Shown: positions 8,104 to 15,881 of the stretch, one piece after another
How positions within the stretch are numbered: position 1 is the first letter of the stretch
Layout: each line of letters begins with the position of its first letter
Assembly: GCA_003142255.1 (NCBI GenBank)
Contig: PLLO01000016.1
Coordinates: forward strand, 62,001 to 126,000
DNA from: Bacteroidales bacterium
Lineage (GTDB): Bacteria > Bacteroidota > Bacteroidia > Bacteroidales > VadinHA17
Direction: 5' to 3'
Length of the DNA stretch: 64,000 nt
Notes under the pieces: model-generated
Seen by the model: only the letters and a program-made list of their open reading frames with translations
The model's database searches: none
What the model was told of the DNA's origin: nothing
Translations under genes and position numbers: made by a program

Positions 8104-9374
8104 TTTTTAAGACGCTCTTTTGTGCTCCAGAGCCCTAATGCAGGATTTGAGATGAAATAAAATTCTTCGCCGTCGGGCAGCTTGTTGAAGCCGTCCTTAA
8201 GTTTTTCGGGGTTATATTTCTTCAGCATTTCATTCAGATCAGCATATTTGAAATTAACCGATTCGATTTCTTCACGGGTGAGATGCCCCGGGCAGTATGT
8301 CACTGAAAACCTGCCCTCGGAGCTTCCATGTATGAGATGGGCAGCAGCTCCAAGGTTATTCCGGAGATCTTCGTTTTCCTTAAGTGAAGCAAGAGTGGCA
8401 GGAGTCCCGCGATAACCATATTTTCTTATCAGCTTGTCAATCTCCTTGTCTTCGCCGAACTCTTTCAGTCCGGGAGCGAGAACAATCAATTCACCGTTGT
8501 CTGCCATTGCCATTCGGGTCCTGTAAATGCTCTTGTTTCCAAGCCATGTACTCTTGAACTCGGAAGGATCAAGATATACTACAACTTTTTTAAGGGGTTT
8601 GTCAAACTGGGTAAAGTTGACTTTTACTGAAAGCTCGGCAGCGAGTCGGAATACCTCTACATCATCGCCTATAAAGAGTCCCCGGATTATAAGCTTGTCA
8701 GTTTCATCACGGCCGATTACAGTCTGAACATACACAACCGGAAGGTGTGAAATAAAATGATCACTGGCATAATTCAGAAGGCTTCTTACCGGGTTGTCGG
8801 CTTTGCCAAGCAGATTCTCCAATCCATAAACTGCACCGACAAAATGGCTTTTGTTTATCCCCTCAGAGCCTCCGCATCCGACAAAAAGGTTTTTATTGTA
8901 GTTTGCCATCCCTATGACTTCATGCGGTACAACCTGTCCTACAGAGATTATAAGATCATGTCCTCCGTTTACAATAAGTTTGTTAAGTTGGGCAGGCCAC
9001 GGATAGTCTAAAGCCCCGTTGGTCAGCTTGGAAACATACTCTCCGGGAACTGTTCCAACCGTAACGACATCCTTTCTCCAGTCATGAACCCTGAAAAGTT
9101 CTTTGGGAACTTCTTTGAACATCTTTTCTATTTCCTGGTCTGTCATGGGAGTGTGTGTCCCGAGAGCAGGAAGTATGTCTTTCAGGCTTCCTTTGTAATA
9201 TTTATAGAGCAGGGTTGTTATCTCTCCTGCACGTGAATGGAACCTCGTACAATCAGGAGGTACCACAAGCACTTTTTTCCTTGACCCGATTTTAACAAGA
9301 GCAGAATAAAGCCCGTACTCCAGGTCATTCGAGTTGATTACTGAATTTTCTGATCCAGACTTATAATATATCAT
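8100..9374 (-). CDS. LarA-like nickel-pincer-dependent hydroxyacid isomerase (possible aldonate epimerase)
   Basis: Belongs to the lactate racemase (LarA/DUF2088) superfamily, which moves a hydride at the alpha-hydroxy carbon using a nickel-pincer nucleotide. Visible residues correspond to LarA: D41 and R44 (DCTR, LarA D72/R75), H74 in ALGTH (H108), H151 (H174), K161 (pincer-linked K184) and H177 (H200). The H-to-K spacing of 10 and K-to-H spacing of 16 equal those of LarA. A Tyr at about 284 may match Tyr294, while the Lys298 position looks like Met or Arg. No larB, larC or larE cofactor genes are in the window. It lies between uxuB and a Gfo/Idh gene, overlapping the latter by 4 bp. One characterized member group epimerizes gluconate and mannonate at C2 (GntE), which would fit here exactly; this is inference. 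Other hydroxyacid substrates remain possible. Confidence 0.75.
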   Translation of the reverse strand: MIYYKSGSENSVINSNDLEYGLYSALVKIGSRKKVLVVPPDCTRFHSRAGEITTLLYKYYKGSLKDILPALGTHTPMTDQEIEKMFKEVPKELFRVHDWRKDVVTVGTVPGEYVSKLTNGALDYPWPAQLNKLIVNGGHDLIISVGQVVPHEVIGMANYNKNLFVGCGGSEGINKSHFVGAVYGLENLLGKADNPVRSLLNYASDHFISHLPVVYVQTVIGRDETDKLIIRGLFIGDDVEVFRLAAELSVKVNFTQFDKPLKKVVVYLDPSEFKSTWLGNKSIYRTRMAMADNGELIVLAPGLKEFGEDKEIDKLIRKYGYRGTPATLASLKENEDLRNNLGAAAHLIHGSSEGRFSVTYCPGHLTREEIESVNFKYADLNEMLKKYNPEKLKDGFNKLPDGEEFYFISNPALGLWSTKERLKK

Positions 9375-9429
9375 AATTATACAATTAAAATTCTAGTTAC
9401 ATTAAAAGAAGGCGTCAGGCGCCGATACT

Positions 9430-10266
9430 TTATACTCCCGAATAGGCGCTGAAGCCGCCGTCGACCGGGATTATAATACCTGTAACTGCTTTCGAGAGGT
9501 CCGATACCAGGTAAAGAAGCGTGCCGGTAAGTTCCTCGGGAACACAGTAGCGTTCCATAGGCGTACTATTGATAATTTTCTTTCCGCGGGCAGTCATCTC
9601 TCCTGTTTTTTCATCAGTAAGCAGGAACCTGTTCTGGTTTGTTAGCAAAAACCCCGGGGCTATTGCATTTACCCTTACACCGGTTTTTGAAAAATGAACG
9701 GCAAGCCATTGTGTGAAATTATTAACAGCTGCTTTTGCGGCTGAATACGCAGCGATCCTGGTTAGAGGCCGGTATGAATTCATCGATGATATGTTTATAA
9801 TTACGCCGGATTTTTTACTGACCATTTCGGCTCCGAAAACCATCGAAGGAAGAAGTGTACCCTTGAAGTTGAGATCGAAAACCTTGTCAAAGCCTTCAAT
9901 CTGAAGACCGAAGAAGGTATCTTCAGGTTTCTCGTTGCCTTCAATCTTATCAACCTTTGTAGTAGCAGCGGGTGAGTTGCCGCCTGCTCCGTTTACAAGA
10001 ATATTGATAGTGCCGAATTTATTAATTATCTCTTTTTTTGCTGCTTCGATCGAAGCTTTGTCAAGAACATTTGCTGATAAGCCGATGCTTGGAGTTTTAA
10101 ACTCTTTTTCAATCTGGTCTGCAACCTTTATGGCTGCTTCTTTATTAAGGTCGAGGATAACAGTCTTTACTCCCTGTGCAGCAAGCGATCTTGCCATCTC
10201 TGAGCAGATAATGCCTGCACCGCCGGTAATGACGGCGACTTTGTTTTTAAGATTCAATTCGTTCAT
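9430..10266 (-). CDS. uxuB: D-mannonate oxidoreductase (fructuronate reductase), SDR type
   Basis: A short-chain dehydrogenase of the Bacillus UxuB type, which reduces D-fructuronate to D-mannonate with NAD(P)H. It shows the glycine-rich cofactor loop (TGGAGIICSEMARSLA), NGAGGNSP, the catalytic Ser/Tyr/Lys (ISSMNSY; YSAAKAAVNNF) and the insert TGEMTARGKKI that marks this SDR subgroup rather than FabG-like enzymes. The frame opens at 10299, but the ATG at 10266 (MNELNLKNKVAVITGG) places the Rossmann strand at the usual distance and is preferred. It follows uxaC by 74 bp and precedes the LarA-like gene, so it supplies mannonate to whatever comes next. No mannonate dehydratase is visible nearby. 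Confidence 0.85.
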   Translation of the reverse strand: MNELNLKNKVAVITGGAGIICSEMARSLAAQGVKTVILDLNKEAAIKVADQIEKEFKTPSIGLSANVLDKASIEAAKKEIINKFGTINILVNGAGGNSPAATTKVDKIEGNEKPEDTFFGLQIEGFDKVFDLNFKGTLLPSMVFGAEMVSKKSGVIINISSMNSYRPLTRIAAYSAAKAAVNNFTQWLAVHFSKTGVRVNAIAPGFLLTNQNRFLLTDEKTGEMTARGKKIINSTPMERYCVPEELTGTLLYLVSDLSKAVTGIIIPVDGGFSAYSGV

Positions 10267-10300
10267 AGTATGTATATTTTTTAGTTGATTTTGTTTCACT

Positions 10301-10330
10301 CCCTTTCCCTATGGGGAAGGCCGGGAAAAT
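10301..10330. repeat. REP-like palindrome between uxaC and uxuB
   Basis: CCCTTTCCCTATGGGGAAGG followed by CCGGGA; arms TTTCCC/GGGGAA pair. The 14-mer GGGGAAGGCCGGGA at 10313-10326 is identical to 7087-7100. It lies immediately downstream of uxaC and may fold in the transcript and separate expression of uxaC from uxuB. Confidence 0.6.
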
Positions 10331-10339
10331 GGTCAATAT

Positions 10340-11743
10340 CTATTTTCCAAATCCAAAATGTTCCTTAGCATTTTTATATGAAATGCCCTCAATAAGCGGT
10401 TTAAGAAGTTCTTCCTCATCAGGGATGATTCCTTTTTCAACCTCTTCGCCAACATAATTGCAGACAATACGTCTGAAGTACTCATGGCGCGGGTAGGAGA
10501 GGAAGCTTCTTGAATCAGTCACCATTCCGATGAACCTCCTCATCAGTCCAAGTGAAGCCAGATCTCTGATATGTTTCTCCATCCCGTTCTTCTGATCCAG
10601 GAACCACCATGCTGCTCCGTACTGGACCTTGACGGGAGATGTGCCATCGTTGAAATTGCCTGCCATTGTAATCATCATTTCATTATCCGCAGGATTCAAA
10701 TTGTACAGGATCGTCTTAGCAAGCTGATCGTTTTCATCAAGGCTGCTCAGGAATCTCGACATTTTGAGTGCATCCTGAGGTATACCTATTGAATCCCATC
10801 CTGTATCAGGCCCCATTTTTCTGAACATTCTTGCATTATTGTTTCTCATGGCCCCTACATGGAATTGCTGGACCCACCCTCTCTTGTGGTTCATCTTGCA
10901 GAGTTCGGTCATAATAGCACTCCTGTAAACCTCTGACTCTTCACATGAGAGAGACTTGCCTTTAAGAAGCTTTTTAAAATATATATCAGCATCAGATGCA
11001 TTGAACGGTGCAAAATAGAACCTGTCCATGCCATGGTCTGAAGCCCTTCCCCCCGTTTCGTGGAAAAACTTATGTCGTTCATCGAGGGCTTCAACCAGGT
11101 CGCTGAAACTCTTAATCTCACGTCCGCATGAATTACCCAGCTTCTCAATATATGCCTTGAATTTTGTGACATCTTCAACCTTAATAACGTTATCAGGTCT
11201 CCATGTTGGGAATATGAGAGTCGACATTGCTCCCTTCAGATTTTTATGTTGCTCAAGTGTGTCGGCAGGGTCGTCGGTCGTACAAACCACTTCAACCTTC
11301 ATCTTCTTCATAATTCCCCTTGTACTGAATTCCTTTGTCTGAAGAATTGCATTTGCTTTTTCATAGATCGCTGAAGCAGTGGCAGGAGATAGCAGATCGA
11401 AAATATTGAAATACCTGGCAAGCTCAAGATGGGTCCAGTGATACAAAGGATTGCCTACCGTTGCAGGGACTGTCTCTGCCCATTTCATGAATTTTTCAAA
11501 ATCCGGTTCGTTACCTGTGCAATACTTCTCATCAATACCATTTGTCCGCATTGCACGCCATTTATAATGATCGCCTTCAAGCCAGGCCTGGGTAATGTTT
11601 GTAAACTGGCGGTCGTCGGCTATCATAGATGGTGAAAGATGGCAATGAAAATCAATGATTGGTTGGTTTTTTGCGTATTGATGATAGAGCCTTACGGCTG
11701 TTTTGTTGCTGAGAAGAAAATCCTCATGAATAAATGGTTTCAT
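10340..11743 (-). CDS. uxaC: Glucuronate/galacturonate isomerase
   Basis: Uronate isomerase converts D-glucuronate to D-fructuronate and D-galacturonate to D-tagaturonate in the cytoplasm. The 467-aa protein is full length and shows the amidohydrolase-like metal motif DFHCHLSP (about residues 31-38), a YHWTHLELARYF block, KRGWVQQFHVGAMRNNN, and the C-terminal TDSRSFLSYPRHEYFRRI typical of the family. It is the first gene of the leftward cluster; upstream lies a 225-bp region shared with the divergent GH105-kdu operon and containing a palindromic candidate operator. Product of the reaction feeds UxaE and UxuB encoded downstream. Confidence 0.96.
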   Translation of the reverse strand: MKPFIHEDFLLSNKTAVRLYHQYAKNQPIIDFHCHLSPSMIADDRQFTNITQAWLEGDHYKWRAMRTNGIDEKYCTGNEPDFEKFMKWAETVPATVGNPLYHWTHLELARYFNIFDLLSPATASAIYEKANAILQTKEFSTRGIMKKMKVEVVCTTDDPADTLEQHKNLKGAMSTLIFPTWRPDNVIKVEDVTKFKAYIEKLGNSCGREIKSFSDLVEALDERHKFFHETGGRASDHGMDRFYFAPFNASDADIYFKKLLKGKSLSCEESEVYRSAIMTELCKMNHKRGWVQQFHVGAMRNNNARMFRKMGPDTGWDSIGIPQDALKMSRFLSSLDENDQLAKTILYNLNPADNEMMITMAGNFNDGTSPVKVQYGAAWWFLDQKNGMEKHIRDLASLGLMRRFIGMVTDSRSFLSYPRHEYFRRIVCNYVGEEVEKGIIPDEEELLKPLIEGISYKNAKEHFGFGK

Positions 11744-11792
11744 ATAAGTTTGATTTAGTAGTAAAATTTTGACTTATAAAGTTAAAAATTTA

Positions 11793-11814
11793 TTTTCGTT
11801 AACGATCACGAAAA
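11793..11814. promoter_or_regulatory. Palindromic candidate operator between divergent uronate operons
   Basis: TTTTCGT (11793-11799) and ACGAAAA (11808-11814) form an inverted repeat around TAACGATC, and TCGTTAACGA (11796-11805) is itself a perfect palindrome. It is 50 bp from the uxaC start and about 155 bp from the GH105 start. A LacI-family protein is encoded in the cluster, so it is a natural candidate ligand. No second copy was found in the window. Confidence 0.45.
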
Positions 11815-11925
11815 AACGAATAAGTACTGATCAAATTATATAATTTTAACAGAAATCGATGAAAAACAAGCCCTGAAAACAAAAAATTAGCTTTATGAAA
11901 TAATAGTGTTTCCGGTCAAAGATTG

Positions 11926-11933
11926 TACTTTTG
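11926..11933 (+). promoter_or_regulatory. Bacteroidota-type -7 element upstream of the GH105-kdu operon
   Basis: TACTTTTG fits the TAnnTTTG consensus of the primary sigma factor in this phylum. It lies 36 bp before the ATG at 11969, predicting a ~29-nt leader. The -33 TTTG element is not clear, so the call is tentative. Confidence 0.4.
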
Positions 11934-11968
11934 GGCTGAATCTGGCTTTATATTATATAATTTAAGAT

Positions 11969-13150
11969 ATGAAATATTCAAAATCCATTTTAACTTTTGC
12001 TCTGCTGTTAATAATAAGAAGTGGTTTTTCACAAAATCAGATGACTGAACCTGTACCCGCACAGGTTATTCCTGCATTTAAACCGGAGCTCAATGCCAAT
12101 GATGTCAGAACCGTTCTTAAAGCTGTAGCTGACTGGCAGATTAATACACCCCTTAAGCATGAACTTGGCGACTGGACCAATGGCGCCCTTTATGCAGGCA
12201 TGGTTGAATATGCCGGTATTGCCGGAAATGAAAGTTACTACAAGTGGCTCAAAGGGATTGCAGATAAACTTAACTGGACTTATTTTATTCATGATAATCC
12301 TCTTCGCAGGTATCATGCTGATGACTACTGCGTGGGACAGGCATATATAGATCTTTACAGGAAGTACAACGATAAGAATATGATCAAACCGATCAGAGCT
12401 TATCTCGACCAGATGATGAAAGACCCTGCAAAAGGAGACCTTAAATTCGTAAATACAAAAGATTACTGGGCAACACAGAGATGGTCATGGTGCGATGCTT
12501 TATTTATGGGTCCGACAGTATGGGCTAAAATGGGTAACGTGACTCACAAGAAAAAGTATCTTGATTTTATGTACAGCGAATACAAAGCTACAACCGATTA
12601 TCTGTTCGATAAGGACGAATCTCTCTATTTCAGGGATTCCGGTTATTTTACACGCAAGGAAGCAAACGGGGCAAAAGTTTTCTGGGGGAGAGGCAACGGA
12701 TGGGTATTTGCAGGACTGCCGATAATTATCAGGGAGCTTCCCGCAAAATATGAGCATCGGGATTATTTTATTAAAATTTATAAGGATATGGCTGCAAAGC
12801 TATTGGCTCTTCAGCAGCCTGATGGATCATGGCATGCGAGCCTTCTCGATCCGGCGAGTTATCCAAATCCGGAAATGAGCGCAACTGCATTTTTTGTTTT
12901 TGGATTTGCGTGGGGAATCGATAACGGGTATCTTGATAAGGACAAATACCTGCCTGCTGTGATCAGCGGGTGGGAAGCAATGGTAAGCGCCGTATGGCCC
13001 GATGGCAAGGTTGGCTTTATCCAGCCCGTTGGATCAGATCCCAAAACAGTTACCAGGGAGATGACTGAAGTATACGGAGTCGGAGGATTCCTTCTTGCCG
13101 GCACAGAAATATGCAAGATGATCGAAAAAGGAAATATAATTAATAAGTAA
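11969..13150 (+). CDS. GH105/GH88-family unsaturated uronyl hydrolase
   Basis: A second (alpha/alpha)6-barrel unsaturated uronyl hydrolase, 393 aa, with a signal peptide (MKYSKSILTFALLLIIRSGFSQ) for export to the periplasm. Signature positions include WSWCDALFMGP with the probable catalytic Asp at residue 176, FWGRGNGWVFAGLP, and the late MTEVYGVGGFLLAG block. It hydrolyses 4,5-unsaturated uronic acids from the ends of pectin oligosaccharides. It begins the rightward operon GH105-kduI-kduD-kdgK, with 6 bp to kduI, so its product is used directly by the next enzymes. It is only distantly related to the GH105 protein at 387, suggesting different linkage specificity (for example rhamnogalacturonan versus homogalacturonan or ulvan-like substrates). 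Confidence 0.85.
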   Translation: MKYSKSILTFALLLIIRSGFSQNQMTEPVPAQVIPAFKPELNANDVRTVLKAVADWQINTPLKHELGDWTNGALYAGMVEYAGIAGNESYYKWLKGIADKLNWTYFIHDNPLRRYHADDYCVGQAYIDLYRKYNDKNMIKPIRAYLDQMMKDPAKGDLKFVNTKDYWATQRWSWCDALFMGPTVWAKMGNVTHKKKYLDFMYSEYKATTDYLFDKDESLYFRDSGYFTRKEANGAKVFWGRGNGWVFAGLPIIIRELPAKYEHRDYFIKIYKDMAAKLLALQQPDGSWHASLLDPASYPNPEMSATAFFVFGFAWGIDNGYLDKDKYLPAVISGWEAMVSAVWPDGKVGFIQPVGSDPKTVTREMTEVYGVGGFLLAGTEICKMIEKGNIINK

Positions 13151-13156
13151 CGAAAT

Positions 13157-13993
13157 ATGATAACACAACTACGCTATTCATCACATCCGGAGGATGTAAA
13201 ACATTATGACACTGAGAAACTAAGAAAAGAATTTTTTATTGAGAAAGTTTTTATTCCTGATGAGATCACACTGGTATATTCAATGTTCGACAGGATTATG
13301 GCCGGTGGAGCAATGCCTGTCAAAAAAGCCCTGAAACTTGAGTCTGTTGATCTGGTTAGAGCATCATTTTTTCTCGAAAGAAGGGAAATGGGAATGATAA
13401 ATATCGGAGGTGAAGCCATCGTGGAAGCAGGTGGTGTCGTTTATAAAATTGGTCATAAGGAGGCACTATACCTTGGAAAAGGAACTAAGGATGTGGTCTT
13501 TAAATCGGCAAACCCCGACAATCCGGCAAAGCTTTACATCAACACATGTCCTGCACATCATGAATACCCATCAAGGAAAATTACTCTGAAAGATGCCGAA
13601 GTGGTCGTAATGGGAAGCCCTGAAGAATCGAATCACAGAACAATAAACAAGCTTATACATACGAGCGTATTACCGACATGTCAGCTTCAGATGGGCATGA
13701 CAGAATTAAAACCGGGAAGCGTATGGAATACCATGCCTGTTCATACTCACATCAGAAGAATGGAAGTCTACTTCTATTTTGAAGTTCCGGAGAAACAGGC
13801 TGTCTGCCATTTTATGGGAGACCCTGACGAGACGCGCCATATCTGGATGAAAAACGAGCAGGCAGTAATTTCTCCATCATGGAGCATTCACAGCGCTGCA
13901 GGCACATCAAATTATACATTTATCTGGGGCATGTGCGGAGAAAATATGGATTATGGAGATGTTGATACACGTTACCCTGACACTTTAAAATAA
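13157..13993 (+). CDS. kduI: 5-dehydro-4-deoxy-D-glucuronate isomerase
   Basis: Isomerizes 5-keto-4-deoxyuronate (DKI) to 2,5-diketo-3-deoxygluconate (DKII) in the cytoplasm. The 278-residue length is exactly usual. The cupin zinc site is visible as HTHIRRMEVYFYF (around 194-206) and the conserved tail HSAAGTSNYTFIWGM. N-terminal RYSSHPEDVKHYDTEKLR is also canonical. It is 6 bp after the GH105 gene and 11 bp before kduD, a tight operon. Together they process the unsaturated uronates that GH105 and pectate lyases release. Confidence 0.97.
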   Translation: MITQLRYSSHPEDVKHYDTEKLRKEFFIEKVFIPDEITLVYSMFDRIMAGGAMPVKKALKLESVDLVRASFFLERREMGMINIGGEAIVEAGGVVYKIGHKEALYLGKGTKDVVFKSANPDNPAKLYINTCPAHHEYPSRKITLKDAEVVVMGSPEESNHRTINKLIHTSVLPTCQLQMGMTELKPGSVWNTMPVHTHIRRMEVYFYFEVPEKQAVCHFMGDPDETRHIWMKNEQAVISPSWSIHSAAGTSNYTFIWGMCGENMDYGDVDTRYPDTLK

Positions 13994-14004
13994 CAATATA
14001 CGAT

Positions 14005-14799
14005 ATGAAAGATTTATTTGACCTGACAGGAAAAGTCGCCCTTGTTACTGGCGGAACTCATGGCATTGGCCTTGCAATAGGGCTGATTCTCGGTAAGGCA
14101 GGAGCAAAGGTTTGCGTTAATGATCTGCAGGACGAAAAGCTACAGAGTTGCAAGGAAGAATATAAAAAAGAGGGACTTGATGTTTATACTCTTAAATTTA
14201 ATGTCACTGATGAGAAAGATGTTGACAAGGGTATTTCACAGATCGAAAAGAATGTAGGCACAATTGATATCCTTGTAAATAACGCTGGTATTATCAAAAG
14301 GATACCTATCCTTGATATGGCGATAGCCGATTATAAACAGGTTATCGATGTCGATCTGGTTGCTCCCCTGATAGTTTCGAAGAGAGTAGCTCCAAAAATG
14401 ATTGAACAGCGAAGCGGCAAGATCATCAACATGTGCTCAATGATGAGTGTATACGGACGCAATACCGTTTCGGCATATGCATCTGCAAAGGGAGGTCTGA
14501 AACTTCTTACTCAGAATATGACATGTGAGTGGGCTAAATACAACATCCAGATCAATGGCATTGGCCCTGGTTATATAATCACCTCCCAGACCGGACCGAT
14601 AAGGGAAAACGGACATCCTTTCAACGACCTTGTGATGACTCGTACCCCTGCTGGCAGGTGGGGCGAACCTAAAGACGTCGCCTATGCAGCATTATTCCTT
14701 GCATCTAAGGCTAGCGGTTTCGTCAATGGCCATATCCTTTATGTTGACGGCGGCATTCTTGCCAACTTCGGCTACGTAAAGGGAGAAAATGATATTTAA
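14005..14799 (+). CDS. kduD: 2-dehydro-3-deoxy-D-gluconate 5-dehydrogenase
   Basis: SDR that reduces 2,5-diketo-3-deoxygluconate to 2-keto-3-deoxygluconate (KDG). The 264-aa protein has the cofactor motif TGGTHGIGLAIG, NNAGIIKR, the catalytic MCSMMSVYGRNTVSAYASAKGG (Ser, Tyr, Lys) and the C-terminal VNGHILYVDGG. The GIIKR and DLFDLTGKVALVTGG features are those of KduD/gluconate 5-dehydrogenase rather than a general SDR. Operon position after kduI settles the choice. Its product goes to the KDG kinase encoded 42 bp downstream. Confidence 0.92.
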   Translation: MKDLFDLTGKVALVTGGTHGIGLAIGLILGKAGAKVCVNDLQDEKLQSCKEEYKKEGLDVYTLKFNVTDEKDVDKGISQIEKNVGTIDILVNNAGIIKRIPILDMAIADYKQVIDVDLVAPLIVSKRVAPKMIEQRSGKIINMCSMMSVYGRNTVSAYASAKGGLKLLTQNMTCEWAKYNIQINGIGPGYIITSQTGPIRENGHPFNDLVMTRTPAGRWGEPKDVAYAALFLASKASGFVNGHILYVDGGILANFGYVKGENDI

Positions 14800-14841
14800 T
14801 TGTCTTGTCGTGATTAATAATAACACATAATAATCTCAGTA

Positions 14842-15879
14842 ATGGCAAAAAAGGTTGTGACATTCGGGGAAATAATGCTGCGTCTGGCAACCCCGGAACA
14901 CCAGAGATTTTCACAGGCTACCTCGTACTATGCATCCTTTGGAGGAGGAGAGGCAAACGTTGCAGTTTCACTTGCAAATTATGGATTGCAGGCTGATTTT
15001 GTGACAAGGCTTCCTGAAAACGACATAGGACGTTCAGTGATTATGGAGCTGAAAAAGCACAGTGTCAGTATAGCGAACATTATTTTCGGAGGAGATAGAT
15101 TGGGGATTTATTTTCTTGAAACCGGTTCAGTATCAAGACCCAGCAAAGTTATATATGACCGCAGTAATTCCTCTGTTACTGAAATAAAACCCGGGATGAT
15201 AGACTGGAACAAGGTATTTTCAGATGCCTCATGGTTTCACTGGACAGGTATAACACCTGCCATATCGAAAGGAGCTGCAGACACCTGTCTTGAAGCTATT
15301 AAGGCTGCAAAGAAGCAGGGACTGATGGTTTCGTGTGATCTCAATTTCAGAAAAAACCTATGGAAGTGGGGAACGACTGCAAAAGAGGTGATGCCTGAAA
15401 TGGTCAGCTACTGCGATGTCATTCTGGGAAATGAGGAAGATTCAGAAAAAGTGTTCGGTATAAAGCCTGATAAAACTGATGTGTCAGCAGGCAAAGTTGA
15501 AAGCGATGAGTTCGAATCTGTCTGCCTGAAACTTAAGCAAATGTTTCCCGCCGCAAAGAAAATTATTATAACTCTCCGGGGTTCAATAAGTGCTGATCAC
15601 AATACCTGGTCAGGGATTATGTATGACGGAAAACGTTTCTTTAAGGCGCCGGTTTACCAGATTACTCATATTATTGACAGGGTTGGCGGAGGCGATTCAT
15701 TTATGGGAGGACTTATCTTTGGTTTACTGAATTACACCGGCGATGATCAGAAAGCTCTGAATTTTGCAGTTGCGGCATCATGTCTGAAACATACCATCCA
15801 TGGCGATTTCAACCTCGTATCAGTTGCAGAGGTTGAACAACTCATGAAGGGCGACAGTTCAGGAAGGGTTATCCGCTAA
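14842..15879 (+). CDS. kdgK: 2-keto-3-deoxygluconate kinase (PfkB family)
   Basis: PfkB-type sugar kinase that phosphorylates KDG to KDPG using ATP. Features: GEIMLRLATPEHQRF at the start, GGGEANVAVSLANYG (PfkB signature 1), GNEEDSEKVFG, and the ATP/catalytic motif DRVGGGDSFMGGL (PfkB signature 2, with catalytic Asp) near residue 275. Length 345 aa is normal. It ends the rightward operon. The next enzyme, KDPG aldolase, is not in the window. A side activity on gluconate cannot be judged from sequence but matters for the gluconate hypothesis. The downstream gene is convergent, with only 2 bp between stops. Confidence 0.9.
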   Translation: MAKKVVTFGEIMLRLATPEHQRFSQATSYYASFGGGEANVAVSLANYGLQADFVTRLPENDIGRSVIMELKKHSVSIANIIFGGDRLGIYFLETGSVSRPSKVIYDRSNSSVTEIKPGMIDWNKVFSDASWFHWTGITPAISKGAADTCLEAIKAAKKQGLMVSCDLNFRKNLWKWGTTAKEVMPEMVSYCDVILGNEEDSEKVFGIKPDKTDVSAGKVESDEFESVCLKLKQMFPAAKKIIITLRGSISADHNTWSGIMYDGKRFFKAPVYQITHIIDRVGGGDSFMGGLIFGLLNYTGDDQKALNFAVAASCLKHTIHGDFNLVSVAEVEQLMKGDSSGRVIR

Positions 15880-15881
15880 AA

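Noticed and set aside
8100-9374. Calling the LarA-like gene a lactate racemase
   Set aside because: No lactate dehydrogenase or lar cofactor operon nearby, and the cluster makes aldonates; lactate is not implied by context.
10266-10299. Longer UxuB start at 10299
   Set aside because: The added residues (MKQNQLKNIHT) are not conserved-looking; ATG 10266 places the Rossmann motif normally.
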